DNA of 64,000 bases from a virus: positions 1 to 64,000 of the IMG/VR virus record IMGVR_UViG_3300044730_000313, one strand, 5' to 3'. Under the pieces are notes generated by a model. It was not told where the DNA came from. It did no database searches and saw only the letters and a list, made by a program, of their open reading frames with translations. Shown one piece after another: positions 14,383-24,400 of the stretch. The translations under genes and the position numbers were made by a program. Within the stretch, counting starts at the first letter, position 1. The number at the start of each line of letters is the position of its first letter.

Positions 14383-14758
14383 AGCTCAGTATTGTAGTTG
14401 TTGAAATTTCCGCTATCCTCTCAAAGTACCTAACATTCTTAGAATGTTCTGCTCCAATTACACGTTTATCCCTATAGTCAGAACCCACTATCATTATGTC
14501 TGGTTGATAGAGTTTGATCTGATCAATAAGCTCCTGCTCACTACCAAACCCCACCACTTCATCTACAAAGCGTAGAGACTCTAGCATTTCCTTTCTGTCT
14601 TTAAAACAATTAAAGGGCCTTGTGGGACCCTTTAGCTCTTTTATTCTATCATCTGTGTCTATTCCCACTCTCAAATAGCCCATAGCTGCTGCATATTTTA
14701 AGAGCTTTATGTGTCCTATATGTAGGATGTCAAAAGCTCCGTTCACCCATATTCTCAT
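14357..14758 (-). CDS. HldE C-terminal-domain-like nucleotidyltransferase
   Basis: The 133-residue protein is a cytidylyltransferase-fold enzyme: VNGAFDILHIGHIKLLKYA with the HxGH motif at 13-16, then IMIVGSDYRDKRVIGAEHSK and STTTIL. These match the ADP-forming half of HldE (RfaE domain II), which transfers AMP from ATP to heptose 1-phosphate to give ADP-heptose. Length fits a single domain. It lies between a HAD-like protein (4-base overlap) and the HldE-kinase-like gene, matching the pathway order. Substrate choice cannot be read from the sequence, so other sugar 1-phosphates are possible. Confidence 0.82.
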   Translation of the reverse strand: MRIWVNGAFDILHIGHIKLLKYAAAMGYLRVGIDTDDRIKELKGPTRPFNCFKDRKEMLESLRFVDEVVGFGSEQELIDQIKLYQPDIMIVGSDYRDKRVIGAEHSKNVRYFERIAEISTTTILSYEKDTSNR

Positions 14759-15057
14759 ATCTCTTCTATACGTTTAGTTTTATCACATATCATTAGGTCG
14801 TATGCAGGCTTGTGGTTCATAATCAGATGGGTGTATTTACAGTTCCAATCATGTAACTGTTTGATTGTCAGCATTTTATAATCATGTCTAGACTGTTGAC
14901 CTCTAGCTGTGTAATACACTATCTCGTGTCCCTCATCATAGAGCTTGTTTATCTTGGCTATGTGTTCAGGAATAGGAACACAGTTTTCATAGTCAGATCC
15001 TTGTGTTTGACAAATAGTGTTGTCAATGTCTACATATATTTTTAGTCTCCTTTCCAT
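14755..15057 (-). CDS. HAD-superfamily phosphatase-like protein
   Basis: The 100-residue protein begins MERRLKIYVDIDNTICQTQG, with Asp10-x-Asp12-x-Thr14 as the HAD nucleophile motif, followed by EIVYYTARGQQSRHDYKMLT (motif II-type YTARG) and YDLMICDKTK. It resembles small HAD proteins found next to capsule and sugar-nucleotide genes. A heptose bisphosphate phosphatase step (GmhB-like) is needed in the ADP-heptose pathway, and this gene is a candidate by location, but it lacks the usual GmhB length and motif set. It overlaps the genes on both sides. Confidence 0.7.
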   Translation of the reverse strand: MERRLKIYVDIDNTICQTQGSDYENCVPIPEHIAKINKLYDEGHEIVYYTARGQQSRHDYKMLTIKQLHDWNCKYTHLIMNHKPAYDLMICDKTKRIEEI

Positions 15058-15413
15058 ATTCTGTAGCTGTCTGTATCAAAGTGCTGTGTACTCACCTCAA
15101 ATATCTCACCATCCTCTAGAGCCTCAAGCTGATGTGGCTGTCCTGGGTATTGTGTCACCACATCTCCAGGCTTTAATTGTGTAGAATGTTCTATTCCTTC
15201 TGTTGTATCTATCCAGCGGTAGATGAATGTCCCTTTGTTTACATACCATGTTTCCTGTTTTATCAGATGGTAATGCATAGAGAACTTACATCCAGCTTTA
15301 AACACCAGTATCTTCCCACAATACTTCTCAGAGTTGTGGATGATGAGCTCATGTCCCCAACCCTTAGCTATTTTACATTCAGAACATTCGTGAACGTTGG
15401 TTAACATAGTCAT
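15042..15413 (-). CDS. Cupin-fold protein, possible sugar isomerase
   Basis: The 123-residue protein has a single cupin core: KYCGKILVFKAGCKFSMHYH with His47 and His49, Glu54, the second-box His94 in YPGQPHQLEALEDG, then FEVSTQHFDTDSYR. These are the expected metal ligands. The layout resembles the C-terminal cupin of mannose-6-phosphate isomerase type II proteins. In the cluster it may act on a sugar phosphate. Overlaps with both neighbours indicate one translation unit. The Cys-rich start (ECSECK) is unusual. Confidence 0.72.
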   Translation of the reverse strand: MTMLTNVHECSECKIAKGWGHELIIHNSEKYCGKILVFKAGCKFSMHYHLIKQETWYVNKGTFIYRWIDTTEGIEHSTQLKPGDVVTQYPGQPHQLEALEDGEIFEVSTQHFDTDSYRIWKGD

Positions 15414-15831
15414 TGATTAAGGATAGACATCTTTTTATTGAAAGATCCGTTGTACTTAGGCTCAGCACCTTCTCATCATTTGTAGGCATTTCAAAATCAG
15501 GAACATGAAATGACTCTCTTCCTCTCTCATCTGTGTAATGTAAATACACCCACACCACATTATTGGTGAGGTTATTGAGATAGTCTCTAGCTTCTTTGTA
15601 GGGATAGACCAATGATACAACAACATTGCTTCTTGTAGAGTTGAGGAAGTGAGCTATGTCACTAGCCCTATTCAGGTTCTTAATCCTACCCTCCTTAGAA
15701 TAGTCCTTGTTTGCAAACAGCTCTCTAAGCTTGTCCCCATCTATGTTTACAAATGTGGATGTCTGCTTTATTATCTCATTAGCGATGGTGGACTTACCAC
15801 TGTGAGGCTGTCCAAAGAGTACGATTATCAT
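15379..15831 (-). CDS. APS kinase (CysC)-like P-loop protein
   Basis: The 150-residue protein begins MIIVLFGQPHSGKSTIANEI (P-loop at 7-15, GQPHSGKST) followed by NIDGDKLRELFANKDYSKEG, where Asp31-Gly32-Asp33 and Arg36 match the APS kinase pattern, and then NRASDIAHFL. CysC phosphorylates adenylylsulfate to PAPS, the donor for sulfotransferases, and a sulfotransferase gene lies directly upstream with a 4-base overlap. The C-terminal third is less typical. A general small kinase is the alternative. Confidence 0.75.
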   Translation of the reverse strand: MIIVLFGQPHSGKSTIANEIIKQTSTFVNIDGDKLRELFANKDYSKEGRIKNLNRASDIAHFLNSTRSNVVVSLVYPYKEARDYLNNLTNNVVWVYLHYTDERGRESFHVPDFEMPTNDEKVLSLSTTDLSIKRCLSLINDYVNQRSRMF

Positions 15832-16646
15832 TTGCTATATCTGAATTGATCAAAGAACCATTTGTAGTTTGTGTAAATCCAATCTGTCACATCCTTACCA
15901 AGGAGCTGTTTAGCCTTAGACTGTACAGGCTCAAGCTTCTTTCTAATCACATGGTCACCAAACTGACCATACACCTCATCATCCTCCTTAGTTACCTGCT
16001 CAATGTTATCAAAGTCATGATCATAATAGGGTATGTCAAGGTATTGGTATATCCTAATCATCTCTGATTTAGGATAGAGACAGAGGTCTTCAAACTTGAC
16101 AAATAGCATCTTGTCTGCATATCCTAGTCTAAAGAGTTCACTCAACCTTTCGATAGCAAGACCAACAGGTTGACTCTGTGCCCAGATGTCTATACGTTTA
16201 GGAACTGTTGTACCAGTCATCTGTGCCCAGTTGAGAATAGCATTTGCTTTGTCAGGATGCTTTCTATAATTGTTCTCCATAGAAGCAAACACATCACGCA
16301 GGTCTCTCACCATGCATATAATCTTTGGATCAGGCTGTATGAAATTCAAAAAGTCATAGTGTATACCCCATCCTCTAGACTTGTCAACAACATATTTCTT
16401 GTCTGTAATAGCATTGTAATACGCATCCATACCGTGTTTACAGAAAGCTTGGAAGGCTTTCTTCATCACCTCAGGGTCTTGAGCCTGGAACTCAGGGCTG
16501 TCTGTATAATTAGTCCTGGCTGCAAACACAAGTTCTAACACACCACTAGTAGGAGTGGCATAGATGTCTGGGTTCTGGGCTAGGATGTTTTGTAACAGTG
16601 TAGATCCTGCTCTTGGCAGGGAGGATTGATAGAATATCTTCTCCAT
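15828..16646 (-). CDS. Sulfotransferase
   Basis: The 272-residue protein has the two PAPS-binding signatures of the sulfotransferase family: SLPRAGSTLLQNIL (5'-phosphosulfate loop, about 9-22) and ICMVRDLRDVFAS with Arg114 and Ser122 (3'-phosphate box). VDKSRGW and FEDLCLYPKSEM also fit the fold. The family moves sulfate from PAPS to hydroxyl or amine groups of sugars, proteins or lipids. It is soluble here (no membrane helix). The neighbouring APS kinase-like gene supports PAPS supply. The acceptor, possibly a glycan on the virion or a glycosyl intermediate, is unknown. Confidence 0.85.
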   Translation of the reverse strand: MEKIFYQSSLPRAGSTLLQNILAQNPDIYATPTSGVLELVFAARTNYTDSPEFQAQDPEVMKKAFQAFCKHGMDAYYNAITDKKYVVDKSRGWGIHYDFLNFIQPDPKIICMVRDLRDVFASMENNYRKHPDKANAILNWAQMTGTTVPKRIDIWAQSQPVGLAIERLSELFRLGYADKMLFVKFEDLCLYPKSEMIRIYQYLDIPYYDHDFDNIEQVTKEDDEVYGQFGDHVIRKKLEPVQSKAKQLLGKDVTDWIYTNYKWFFDQFRYSK

Positions 16647-16652
16647 GTTGGT

Positions 16653-17522
16653 TTATTTCAGAGAATCAATAATCTGTTGAATGTTAAATATCTCAGTTTC
16701 GTTATTGTAAGGAAACTCTAATAGGTTTCCTGCTATGTCAAACTTCTGTAGATATGCATTTCTAAGCTCAGGTTTCTTAGTGAATGGGTTGGACACAATG
16801 TTATTGTGCACCTCATGACCAAACACTACAGGAGTGTTTGCTATCCACAGCACTGTAGAAGGCTTGTTTAAAGCTGCTGCAGCATGGTGTCCAAAGCTAT
16901 CCATGAGTAGACGTTTCTCACTAAGAGATATAAGAACACACAGAGCTCTAAAGTTATCTGTTACAGACGTGGTGCCATTATATGCTATTTGATCCTCACG
17001 TCTTATGTGCACAATGTTGTATTCACTTTCATAAGCTCGTATAACATCAGACACAACAACAGAAGGAATGTCTCTAGCCCAAGAGTATTTAAGATCTTGG
17101 TTAGGAGCTCCTCCGTTTGTTTGAAGTAGTAGGATGGGTTTGTCAGAACTAAACTTGCTAGCAAAGAATGTATTTTCTCTTTCTGTAAGGAATATTTCAG
17201 GTTCTGTGCCATCATGCTCTATTCCAAACATTCTGCACCATGTCTTAGATAGGTGTTCATCTTGCTTTAGATAGTCTGTTTCCACGTAGGGATCATGCAC
17301 AAATACCCTGAAGGCTTTGTCCTCAATAAAATCCTGATAGAAATAGCTCATATTGCCAAAGGCAAACGCTCTATCTACATAAGGATTGTTGAGAAAAACC
17401 TCAGGGTATCCACTTACAACAATGAGTTGATCCTCAGGATGTTGTTTCTTAATAGCTCTACATACAGCTGTAGCTATAACACACTTACCTATACCACCGT
17501 TAATTGAGAATATTATGTTCAT
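16653..17522 (-). CDS. GT9/heptosyltransferase-like glycosyltransferase
   Basis: The 289-residue protein has the GT9-like start NIIFSINGGIGKCVIATAVC, where the Gly-rich loop precedes the helix of the N-terminal Rossmann half. Later come LLLQTNGGAPNQDLKYSWAR and LLMDSFGHHAAAALNKPSTV, the GT-B region lining the nucleotide-sugar site in heptosyltransferases. Overall identity to LPS heptosyltransferases cannot be judged by eye. It is first in the cluster, after its own promoter, so a heptose or other hexose transfer step is likely. It is soluble. Confidence 0.72.
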   Translation of the reverse strand: MNIIFSINGGIGKCVIATAVCRAIKKQHPEDQLIVVSGYPEVFLNNPYVDRAFAFGNMSYFYQDFIEDKAFRVFVHDPYVETDYLKQDEHLSKTWCRMFGIEHDGTEPEIFLTERENTFFASKFSSDKPILLLQTNGGAPNQDLKYSWARDIPSVVVSDVIRAYESEYNIVHIRREDQIAYNGTTSVTDNFRALCVLISLSEKRLLMDSFGHHAAAALNKPSTVLWIANTPVVFGHEVHNNIVSNPFTKKPELRNAYLQKFDIAGNLLEFPYNNETEIFNIQQIIDSLK

Positions 17523-17536
17523 ACGTAGGTTTTCTA

Positions 17537-17568
17537 CAAAGATAGTTCCTACCTATGATAATTCCAAA
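17537..17568 (-). promoter_or_regulatory. Promoter of the sugar and sulfate modification cluster
   Basis: On the minus strand TTTG at 17568-17565, a 20-base spacer and TATCTTTG at 17544-17537 match the consensus exactly. The predicted start lies about 8 bases before the ATG at 17522, so the leader is very short. The -33 box abuts the stop codon region of the gene at 17569. Its flanking sequence (TTTGGAATTATCAT) closely resembles that of the promoter at 17928-17959. Confidence 0.66.
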
Positions 17569-17913
17569 TTATTCTTCAGTGGTGGTGGTGGTAGTGGTAG
17601 TTGGACTATAAGCCAACACTGCCTCAGCAAGATCGTTCAACAACTCCTGATCCAGATCTTCTGCTTGCACTCTGAAGGATTCAGCATTAGGTTGGTTAGG
17701 TAACCAGTCTGAGAAAAGGGTGTTAAAGTTGTTGATCGCATGGAAGCTTTTAGGACCTGCATATCCTTCAGGTCTGTTAGCCCATACATCATCCACTACA
17801 GCATCCACCTGAGCCTGAAAAGCTGATATGGGAGCCTGTACATTCTGTGTGTCAGAGATTGCTTGTACAGTTCCAAATCCAAAGATGTGGAGGGTGTTCC
17901 AAGTTTGCGCCAT
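17569..17913 (-). CDS. Phage protein with poly-Thr C-terminus, 114 aa
   Basis: The 114-residue protein has a mostly helical body (FQAQVDAVVDDVWANRPEGY, LDQELLNDLAEAVLAYSP) and ends in eight consecutive Thr and two Glu. The body was not matched to a family. Like other Thr-tailed proteins in the window it sits next to fibre genes, so a virion-surface role with a glycosylated tail is possible. It has its own promoter. Confidence 0.68.
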   Translation of the reverse strand: MAQTWNTLHIFGFGTVQAISDTQNVQAPISAFQAQVDAVVDDVWANRPEGYAGPKSFHAINNFNTLFSDWLPNQPNAESFRVQAEDLDQELLNDLAEAVLAYSPTTTTTTTTEE

Positions 17914-17927
17914 GTTACTAGTTTTTA

Positions 17928-17959
17928 CAAAATTAATAAATATTTATGATTATTCCAAA
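17928..17959 (-). promoter_or_regulatory. Promoter of the 114-aa Thr-tailed gene
   Basis: On the minus strand TTTG at 17959-17956, a 20-base spacer and TAATTTTG at 17935-17928 match the Bacteroidota consensus. The predicted start is about 8 bases before the ATG at 17913. The region 17914-17965 between the genes holds no other visible element. Confidence 0.64.
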
Positions 17960-17965
17960 GTTATC

Positions 17966-18493
17966 TTAGCAAGTTACAGGGAAGCTAACTACATACCAAT
18001 CAGTTCCATTATATCCCACCTCAACAGCATTATTAGGTGAATACCAGTACCAAGAAGTTGTTGTGCTCAATTGATAGAAACCATTGATTGTCAAGATGGT
18101 ATTTGTTGTAAGAGTTCCTGTATAAGAGTACACTGCTGTAGCTGCTGTTGCTCCATTATTACAAGCATCAGTGGAAGAGGTCCAGCCGTTTGTAATAGCT
18201 TTATTTCTTCCACTACCATGTAATGTAATACTTGTTGGTGCAGATGTGGTAGTAGTGGTAGTTGTCGTACCAGAAGCAACTAGATCAGATTTAACAACCA
18301 ACTGATTAGAAGCCTTTGCTGCATAAGGAGCATAAGAAGTGTCAATACTCACATAAGTGCTTGCGTCTGACTTAGTTATCTGTTCACTGCTAACAGGAAT
18401 AGTGGTAAGGGCTGTGAAAACACCAGTGTTTACAGCGTTCTGAAGGTTGTTAAATGATACAGTTTGGTTATTTGCTAAACCTGCCCAACTCAT
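17966..18493 (-). CDS. Appendage protein with internal poly-Thr tract, 175 aa
   Basis: The first 75 or so residues form a domain beginning MSWAGLANNQTVSFNNLQNA and ending ASNQLVVKSDLV, a start I recognise from Bacteroidota phage proteins. A Thr-run (about eight Thr, then SAP) links it to a C-terminal beta-rich domain of about 90 residues with GFYQLSTTTSWYWYSPN and YNGTDWYVVSF. The Thr linker again looks like a glycosylation target. It overlaps the 3086-residue fibre gene by 4 bases, suggesting translational coupling and a shared structure. Confidence 0.72.
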   Translation of the reverse strand: MSWAGLANNQTVSFNNLQNAVNTGVFTALTTIPVSSEQITKSDASTYVSIDTSYAPYAAKASNQLVVKSDLVASGTTTTTTTTSAPTSITLHGSGRNKAITNGWTSSTDACNNGATAATAVYSYTGTLTTNTILTINGFYQLSTTTSWYWYSPNNAVEVGYNGTDWYVVSFPVTC

Positions 18494-21400
18494 GGTGTAA
18501 GCTTTTTAATAATATCTTCAAGTTGAGCAATCCTTTCTTCAAGTTTAGTCATCTTATAGATGTGAACTTGGTGATAATCAACATTATAGTAGCCACGTTC
18601 GTCTGTTTTTACAGCATTTGGTAGCACCTCTTTGATATTTTGTGCAGAGTAGCCTATGTTGATAACACTAGGATCACCCTCTTTCCAGTTGTAATAAATA
18701 GGACTTACACAGTCAGAAGAAGAAACACGACAATGTACATTTTTGAGGCGTTCATCAGAGGTTTCAAAATAGGCTACTGCCCACATACAGGATGTAGCAC
18801 AGAAGTTATTCCAATAGAAGGTGCATCCGCAAGAGCCTGATATGTTGCAGCCTCCACCACCTCCCGCTGTTCCTGATATAGTGTTTCCACATCCACCAAG
18901 GACTGAAGAACATCCACCTGAAGCTGTGTTTGCGCATCCACTAAATACACCTGATGCTATTGCTGAGGCAGTGTTATAAGAGCCTCCGCCCACTGTAGAG
19001 CAATAACTTGAAGTGGTATTTAAGGCACCCCCTGATATTGTACTTCCGAGTCCTGAAGCTGTGTTTGCAGCACCACCGCCAATAACTGATTGTATTCCTG
19101 AGCCGAGATTCAGAATACCACCTCCAATTGTTGAACAAGCCCCTGTGGCTCTGTTTTGACAGCCGCCTCCTATAAATGAAAGACATCCTGCTGCGACAAA
19201 ACAAGTTGCTGCAACACTATATGTTCCTCCCGCTGCATTCCAAGTCCCCCCAACTGTGTTGTTTCCAACCCCGCCTGCCACTGTCGCTCCCGCTGTGCAA
19301 AGAGAACAAACAGTAGAGCAAAGGATATTACATATACCTCCACCTATTGTTGCATTATTACCTTGCACGACATTTCTGTAACCCCCACTAATTGATGATG
19401 CATAGCCTATTGCAGAGTTTACATATCCTCCTGCTACAGTTGCATAATAGTTTGAGGCTGTGTTTGTTGTTCCTCCCCCAACAGTGGCTCTTCTAACTGT
19501 GGCGCAGTTGTTTATACCTCCTGCAACAGTTGTTTGGTCTGCACTTGCACAGTTTGCACTACCTCCTCCGACAAATGAATCGCTTCCTAATGATTTGTTG
19601 AATTTACCACCTGAAACTGTTGAGCAAGCACCTGAAGCAACATTCTGTTGTCCACCCCCAACAGTTGACCTCGCTGCTGTTGAGCAGTTAAGTATTCCTC
19701 CCCCAACCGTGGAGCCATTGTTTCCTGTGGCTTCGTTCCTATACCCACCTGATATTGTTCCGTAACCTCCTGAAGCTATGTTTTGATAACCACCTCCTAT
19801 AAATGCGTAGGCTCCCGATGCTGTGCTATTATAACCTCCTGCTACGACACTTCTTCCGCTGTTAGATGTGTTACTATCACCACCTCCTATAAAAGTATAA
19901 ACCCCCGAAGAAACATTCGATGCACCGCCTCCAACAACAGTTGCATAATTACCGCTTGCAGTGTTTCCCGTTCCTCCACCTACGAATGAACGAGAACCTG
20001 AAGATAAATTACTTTCACCACCACCTATAAATGAACAGCCTCCTGATGAAGTGTTATTAATACCACCCACAACAGAAGCCCTTGAACTTGATGCAGTGTT
20101 ACTTTGTCCGCCTCCAACAAAAGACCATCCGCCTGACGCTGTGTTACTTCTACCGCCCACTACAGCAGCACATATACTTGAAGCTGTGTTAGATTGACCA
20201 CCAACTACCACCGAGTAGTTACCACTAACAGTATTAGCACCACCTGTTAAAATGCCTCCTTCTGTAGCTGATGATATTTGGTTACTATAACCACCTGCTA
20301 TGACATGATAAGAACCACCTACGATTCTATTGTTATAACCACCACCAATTGAGTTTACGAATCCTGTGGTAATACAGTTTTGAAATCCACCACCAATGAC
20401 ATTACATCCTGAGGATGTTCCACAAATTCTATTTTGTTGCCCTCCACCAATTACATTTCTTACACCTGCTGTAGAATAGTTATTACTACCACTACCTATA
20501 AATTCATATCCTCCTGTTGCAGTATTAGTTTGACCACCTGCAATTACAGCAAAATTATTTGAAACAGTGTTTGATTCCCCTCCTGCGACAGTAGATGAAG
20601 TTCCACTTGCAGTGTTTGCTACACCACCTCCAACAGTAGAACCATATCCACTACTTGTGTGGTTTCTACCACCTCCCACAAATGAATACGCACCTAAGGC
20701 TTTATTATTATCACCACCTACTACAGCACCTACATATCCTGGAGCACAGTTGTAATAACCACCCCCTACAAAAGAATATCCATTACTTGCCTGATTTCCT
20801 GTTCCACCAACAACAGTTGAAACATAACTTCCACTAGCAGTATTAAGACAACCACCACCTACAAATGAACAAGCACCTGAAGCAATGTTTGCTCTTCCTC
20901 CTGAAACTACCGAAGTAGCACCTGAAGCGGTATTTTGATAACCACCTGAAATAGTTGAGTTTGTTCCTGATGCTGTACTATTATATCCACCACCAATAGT
21001 TGCATAATAACCTCCACTTGCTACGTTATCTCCACCTCCACCTATTGCACTTGTTACTCCTGAGGCTACGTTACTATTACCACCTGCTACTGTTGAAAAT
21101 AATCCTGATGCTACATTACTATTACCACCTGTTACTGTAGAGCGATCACCTGCTGCTCTATTCTGAAAACCTCCACCTATTGTACTATAAATACCTGCTG
21201 TACAGACCGTTGGGTTCACAGTTGGCACTCCATAAGCATTCCATGTTCCACCCGTAGTGTTATTACCAATACCACCTGCTATTGTCGCTCCTGTTACGCA
21301 ACAAGTTGCTGTTGGGCTACATATCTTATTCCATGAACCACCACCAACAACAGACATATCCCCACTTGCGTTGTTGCATAAACCTGCACCCACAAATGAG

Positions 21401-24400
21401 TATCTACCACTAGCTGTGTTTTGCTGACCCCCAGCCACTGCTGAGTATCCACAGGTAGCTGCGTTATAATAACCACCACCAACAAATGTTCCCGAAGCAG
21501 TAGAGCAGATTCCTACACCTCCAACAATTGCAGCATATCCTGAAGAAGAAAGATTGCTATATCCACCAACGACAATTGAACAGTTACCTGATGCTGTATT
21601 TGATTGACCACCAAGCACAGCAGCACGATAACCCGATGATGTATTGCTATCACCACCACCCACTATTGACCTTCCACCTGAAGCTGTGTTTGAGGCACCA
21701 CCTGCTACAGTTGGGAAATAACCTCCACTTGCTGTGTTACTTGAACCACCACCAACAAAACTCCATCCTGAACTTGAAGCTGTGTTTCCAGAACCGCCAA
21801 CTACTGCCGCTCTAAATCCTGATGCACAATTGTTATAACCACCACCAACAAATGAAAAACATCCTACGGCTCTACTATTATAACCACCTGAGACGGTTGA
21901 ATATCCATGAGTAGCGCAGTTAAGAAGACCACCTCCAACTGTTGCGTAACAACAAGTTGTTTGGTTTGCATTACCACCTGAAATAGTGGAAATATACCCT
22001 GAGGCTGTGCTATTAACACCAAATACTGTAGTAAAACTTGCACTACCTGTATTACTTCTTCCTCCTACTGTTGCGTAATTTCCTGATGCAGTATTAGCTT
22101 GTCCTCCTGTGACTGTTGCTCTTGACCCTGATGCTGTATTAGAACACCCACCGCTTACAGTTGTGATGTAACCTGATGCTGTATTAGTCAAACCACCTGC
22201 TACAGTAGAATAAGTGCTTGAAGCTGTGTTAGTTCTACCTCCCCCCACCGCAGATGCACCTCCTGATGCTACGTTACCAAATCCACCTACAACAGCCGCA
22301 CAACCTCCTGAAACACTATTTCCTTGACCTGCTCCTATAAAGTTAGCCCAAGCTGATGTAGTATTTGATACACCACCTACTATAGTTCCATAGTAATTGC
22401 ATGATACAGTGTTATTATATCCACCACCAATAAATGCAAGACCTGAGCCTGCTATGCAGTTTGCACTACCCCCAACAATTGAAGAACGACCTGTAGAAGC
22501 TACAATGATATTACCATAGCCGCCACTTATACTATTGCAAGCAGTTGATGTAGAGTTGCCTCTTCCTCCTAAAACAGTTGATGTATTTCCTGATGCTGTA
22601 TTATTACAACCACCAACAACGCTTGAATTTGCACCCGAAGCTGTGTTCGTGCATCCACCACCTACAAATGATATATTACCACTTGCTGCGTTTGCTTTTC
22701 CACCTACTAATGCAGCACAGTTACCTGCCACTCCATTGATACTACCTGCTCCTAAGAATGCATAAGTACCACTTACTGTGTTAAAATATCCACCTCCTGC
22801 TACTGAATATACTCCTGATGCTGTATTGTTTTGTCCACCTGCTACAACTGAAAAATTATTTGTGGCAAGATTTGATTCACCACCTGCTATCGTTCCTCTT
22901 GTGCCTGACGCTGTATTACTTTGTCCACCCCCAACTGATGAAAAATTCCCCGTAGCTCTATTCTGAAATCCTCCTCCTATGAAAGAGTATTGACCTGCGT
23001 TACATACAGTAGGAGCAACAGTGAACGCACATGAAGCCAAAGACCAAGAACCACCTGTTGTATTATTTCCTACTCCACCTACTACAACTGCACCAAAAGC
23101 TAAACATCCTGATGTAGAATTAATTGCACGATTGCAATTACCACCACCTATAAATCCATTTATTGCATTTACTCTATTTGCGCAACCTCCAACCATGGCT
23201 GCGCCTGTTCCATCTACTAAATTAAGATATCCACCTGAAACAGTAGAACCTCCGTTAGCAGTTGCACAATTCAATAACCCACCACCTACAAATGAATATC
23301 CTCCTGATGAACTATTTGCTCTACCTCCACTGACTGTTGAAACAAAGCAAGAAGCAATATTACAGCATCCACCACCAATTGTTGAATGTCCTCCTGATGC
23401 TGTATTACCTTGACCACCTCCTACAAACGAACAGTTACCTGATGCTGTATTACTAATTCCTCCTGCAACTGTTGAAGCAGTTCCTGAAGCACCTCCTGCA
23501 TTACCTCCTGCCACTGTCGCAAATGCTCCACTCGCTGTGTTAACGATACCACCACCTACAAAAGCATATCCTGCTGAGGCTGTGTTTGCTTGACCACCAC
23601 CTATAAAGCTACAATTTCCTGAAGCAGTATTACATTGACCACTTCCTACTCCTGACCTAAGACCTGATGCACCATTAGCAAAACCTGCTCCAATAAAAGC
23701 CATACATCCTGAAGCAGAGTTAGCATTACCCCCACCAACATGAGATTCATTACCTCCTGCTGTGTTGTTATAACCACCACTTATTGACGACCAACTACCG
23801 CTTGATAGGTTACCCCTACCACTTAAAACACCTGCTGTTGTTCCTGAGGCCAAGTTGTTGCACCCAGCTCCAACAAAGCTAAATGCTCCGCTAGCAGTGT
23901 TAGTTCTACCGCCTGCTAATGAAGCGCATTTTCCAGAGACTACGTTATTACTACCTGCAAGGATGGCTGAGTACGAGTTGCTCACACTGTTGTTTCCTCC
24001 CACCACAATCGCGGATTCTGAGGCACTTGTGATCAAACAGTTTCTATATCCACCACCGATGAAATTGTATCCTCCTGATGTAATGCAGTTGCAGATACCA
24101 CCTACTAGTGTTTGCCAAACACCTGTTGAGATGTAGTTAAAACACCCTCCACCTATAAATGATTCAGCAGAAGAAGTTGCTCGGTTATAACATCCACCTA
24201 CAACAACATCGTGTGGACCTGATGCAACGTTTACAACACCACCGCCTATAACAGAGCGGTAGCCTGATGCAGTGTTGGTTTGACCTGCTCCAATAAAAGA
24301 TTGTCCACCTGAGGCTGTATTTACATTACCTCCTCCAAGTACAGATATAGAACCTGAAGCAGTGTTTCCATATCCACCTCCAATGAAAGAAATATATCCA

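Noticed and set aside
17523-17568. Short inverted repeat TAGGT...ACCTA around the sugar cluster promoter as a terminator
   Set aside because: Only five bases pair, it spans the -7 box, and no T-run follows on either strand.
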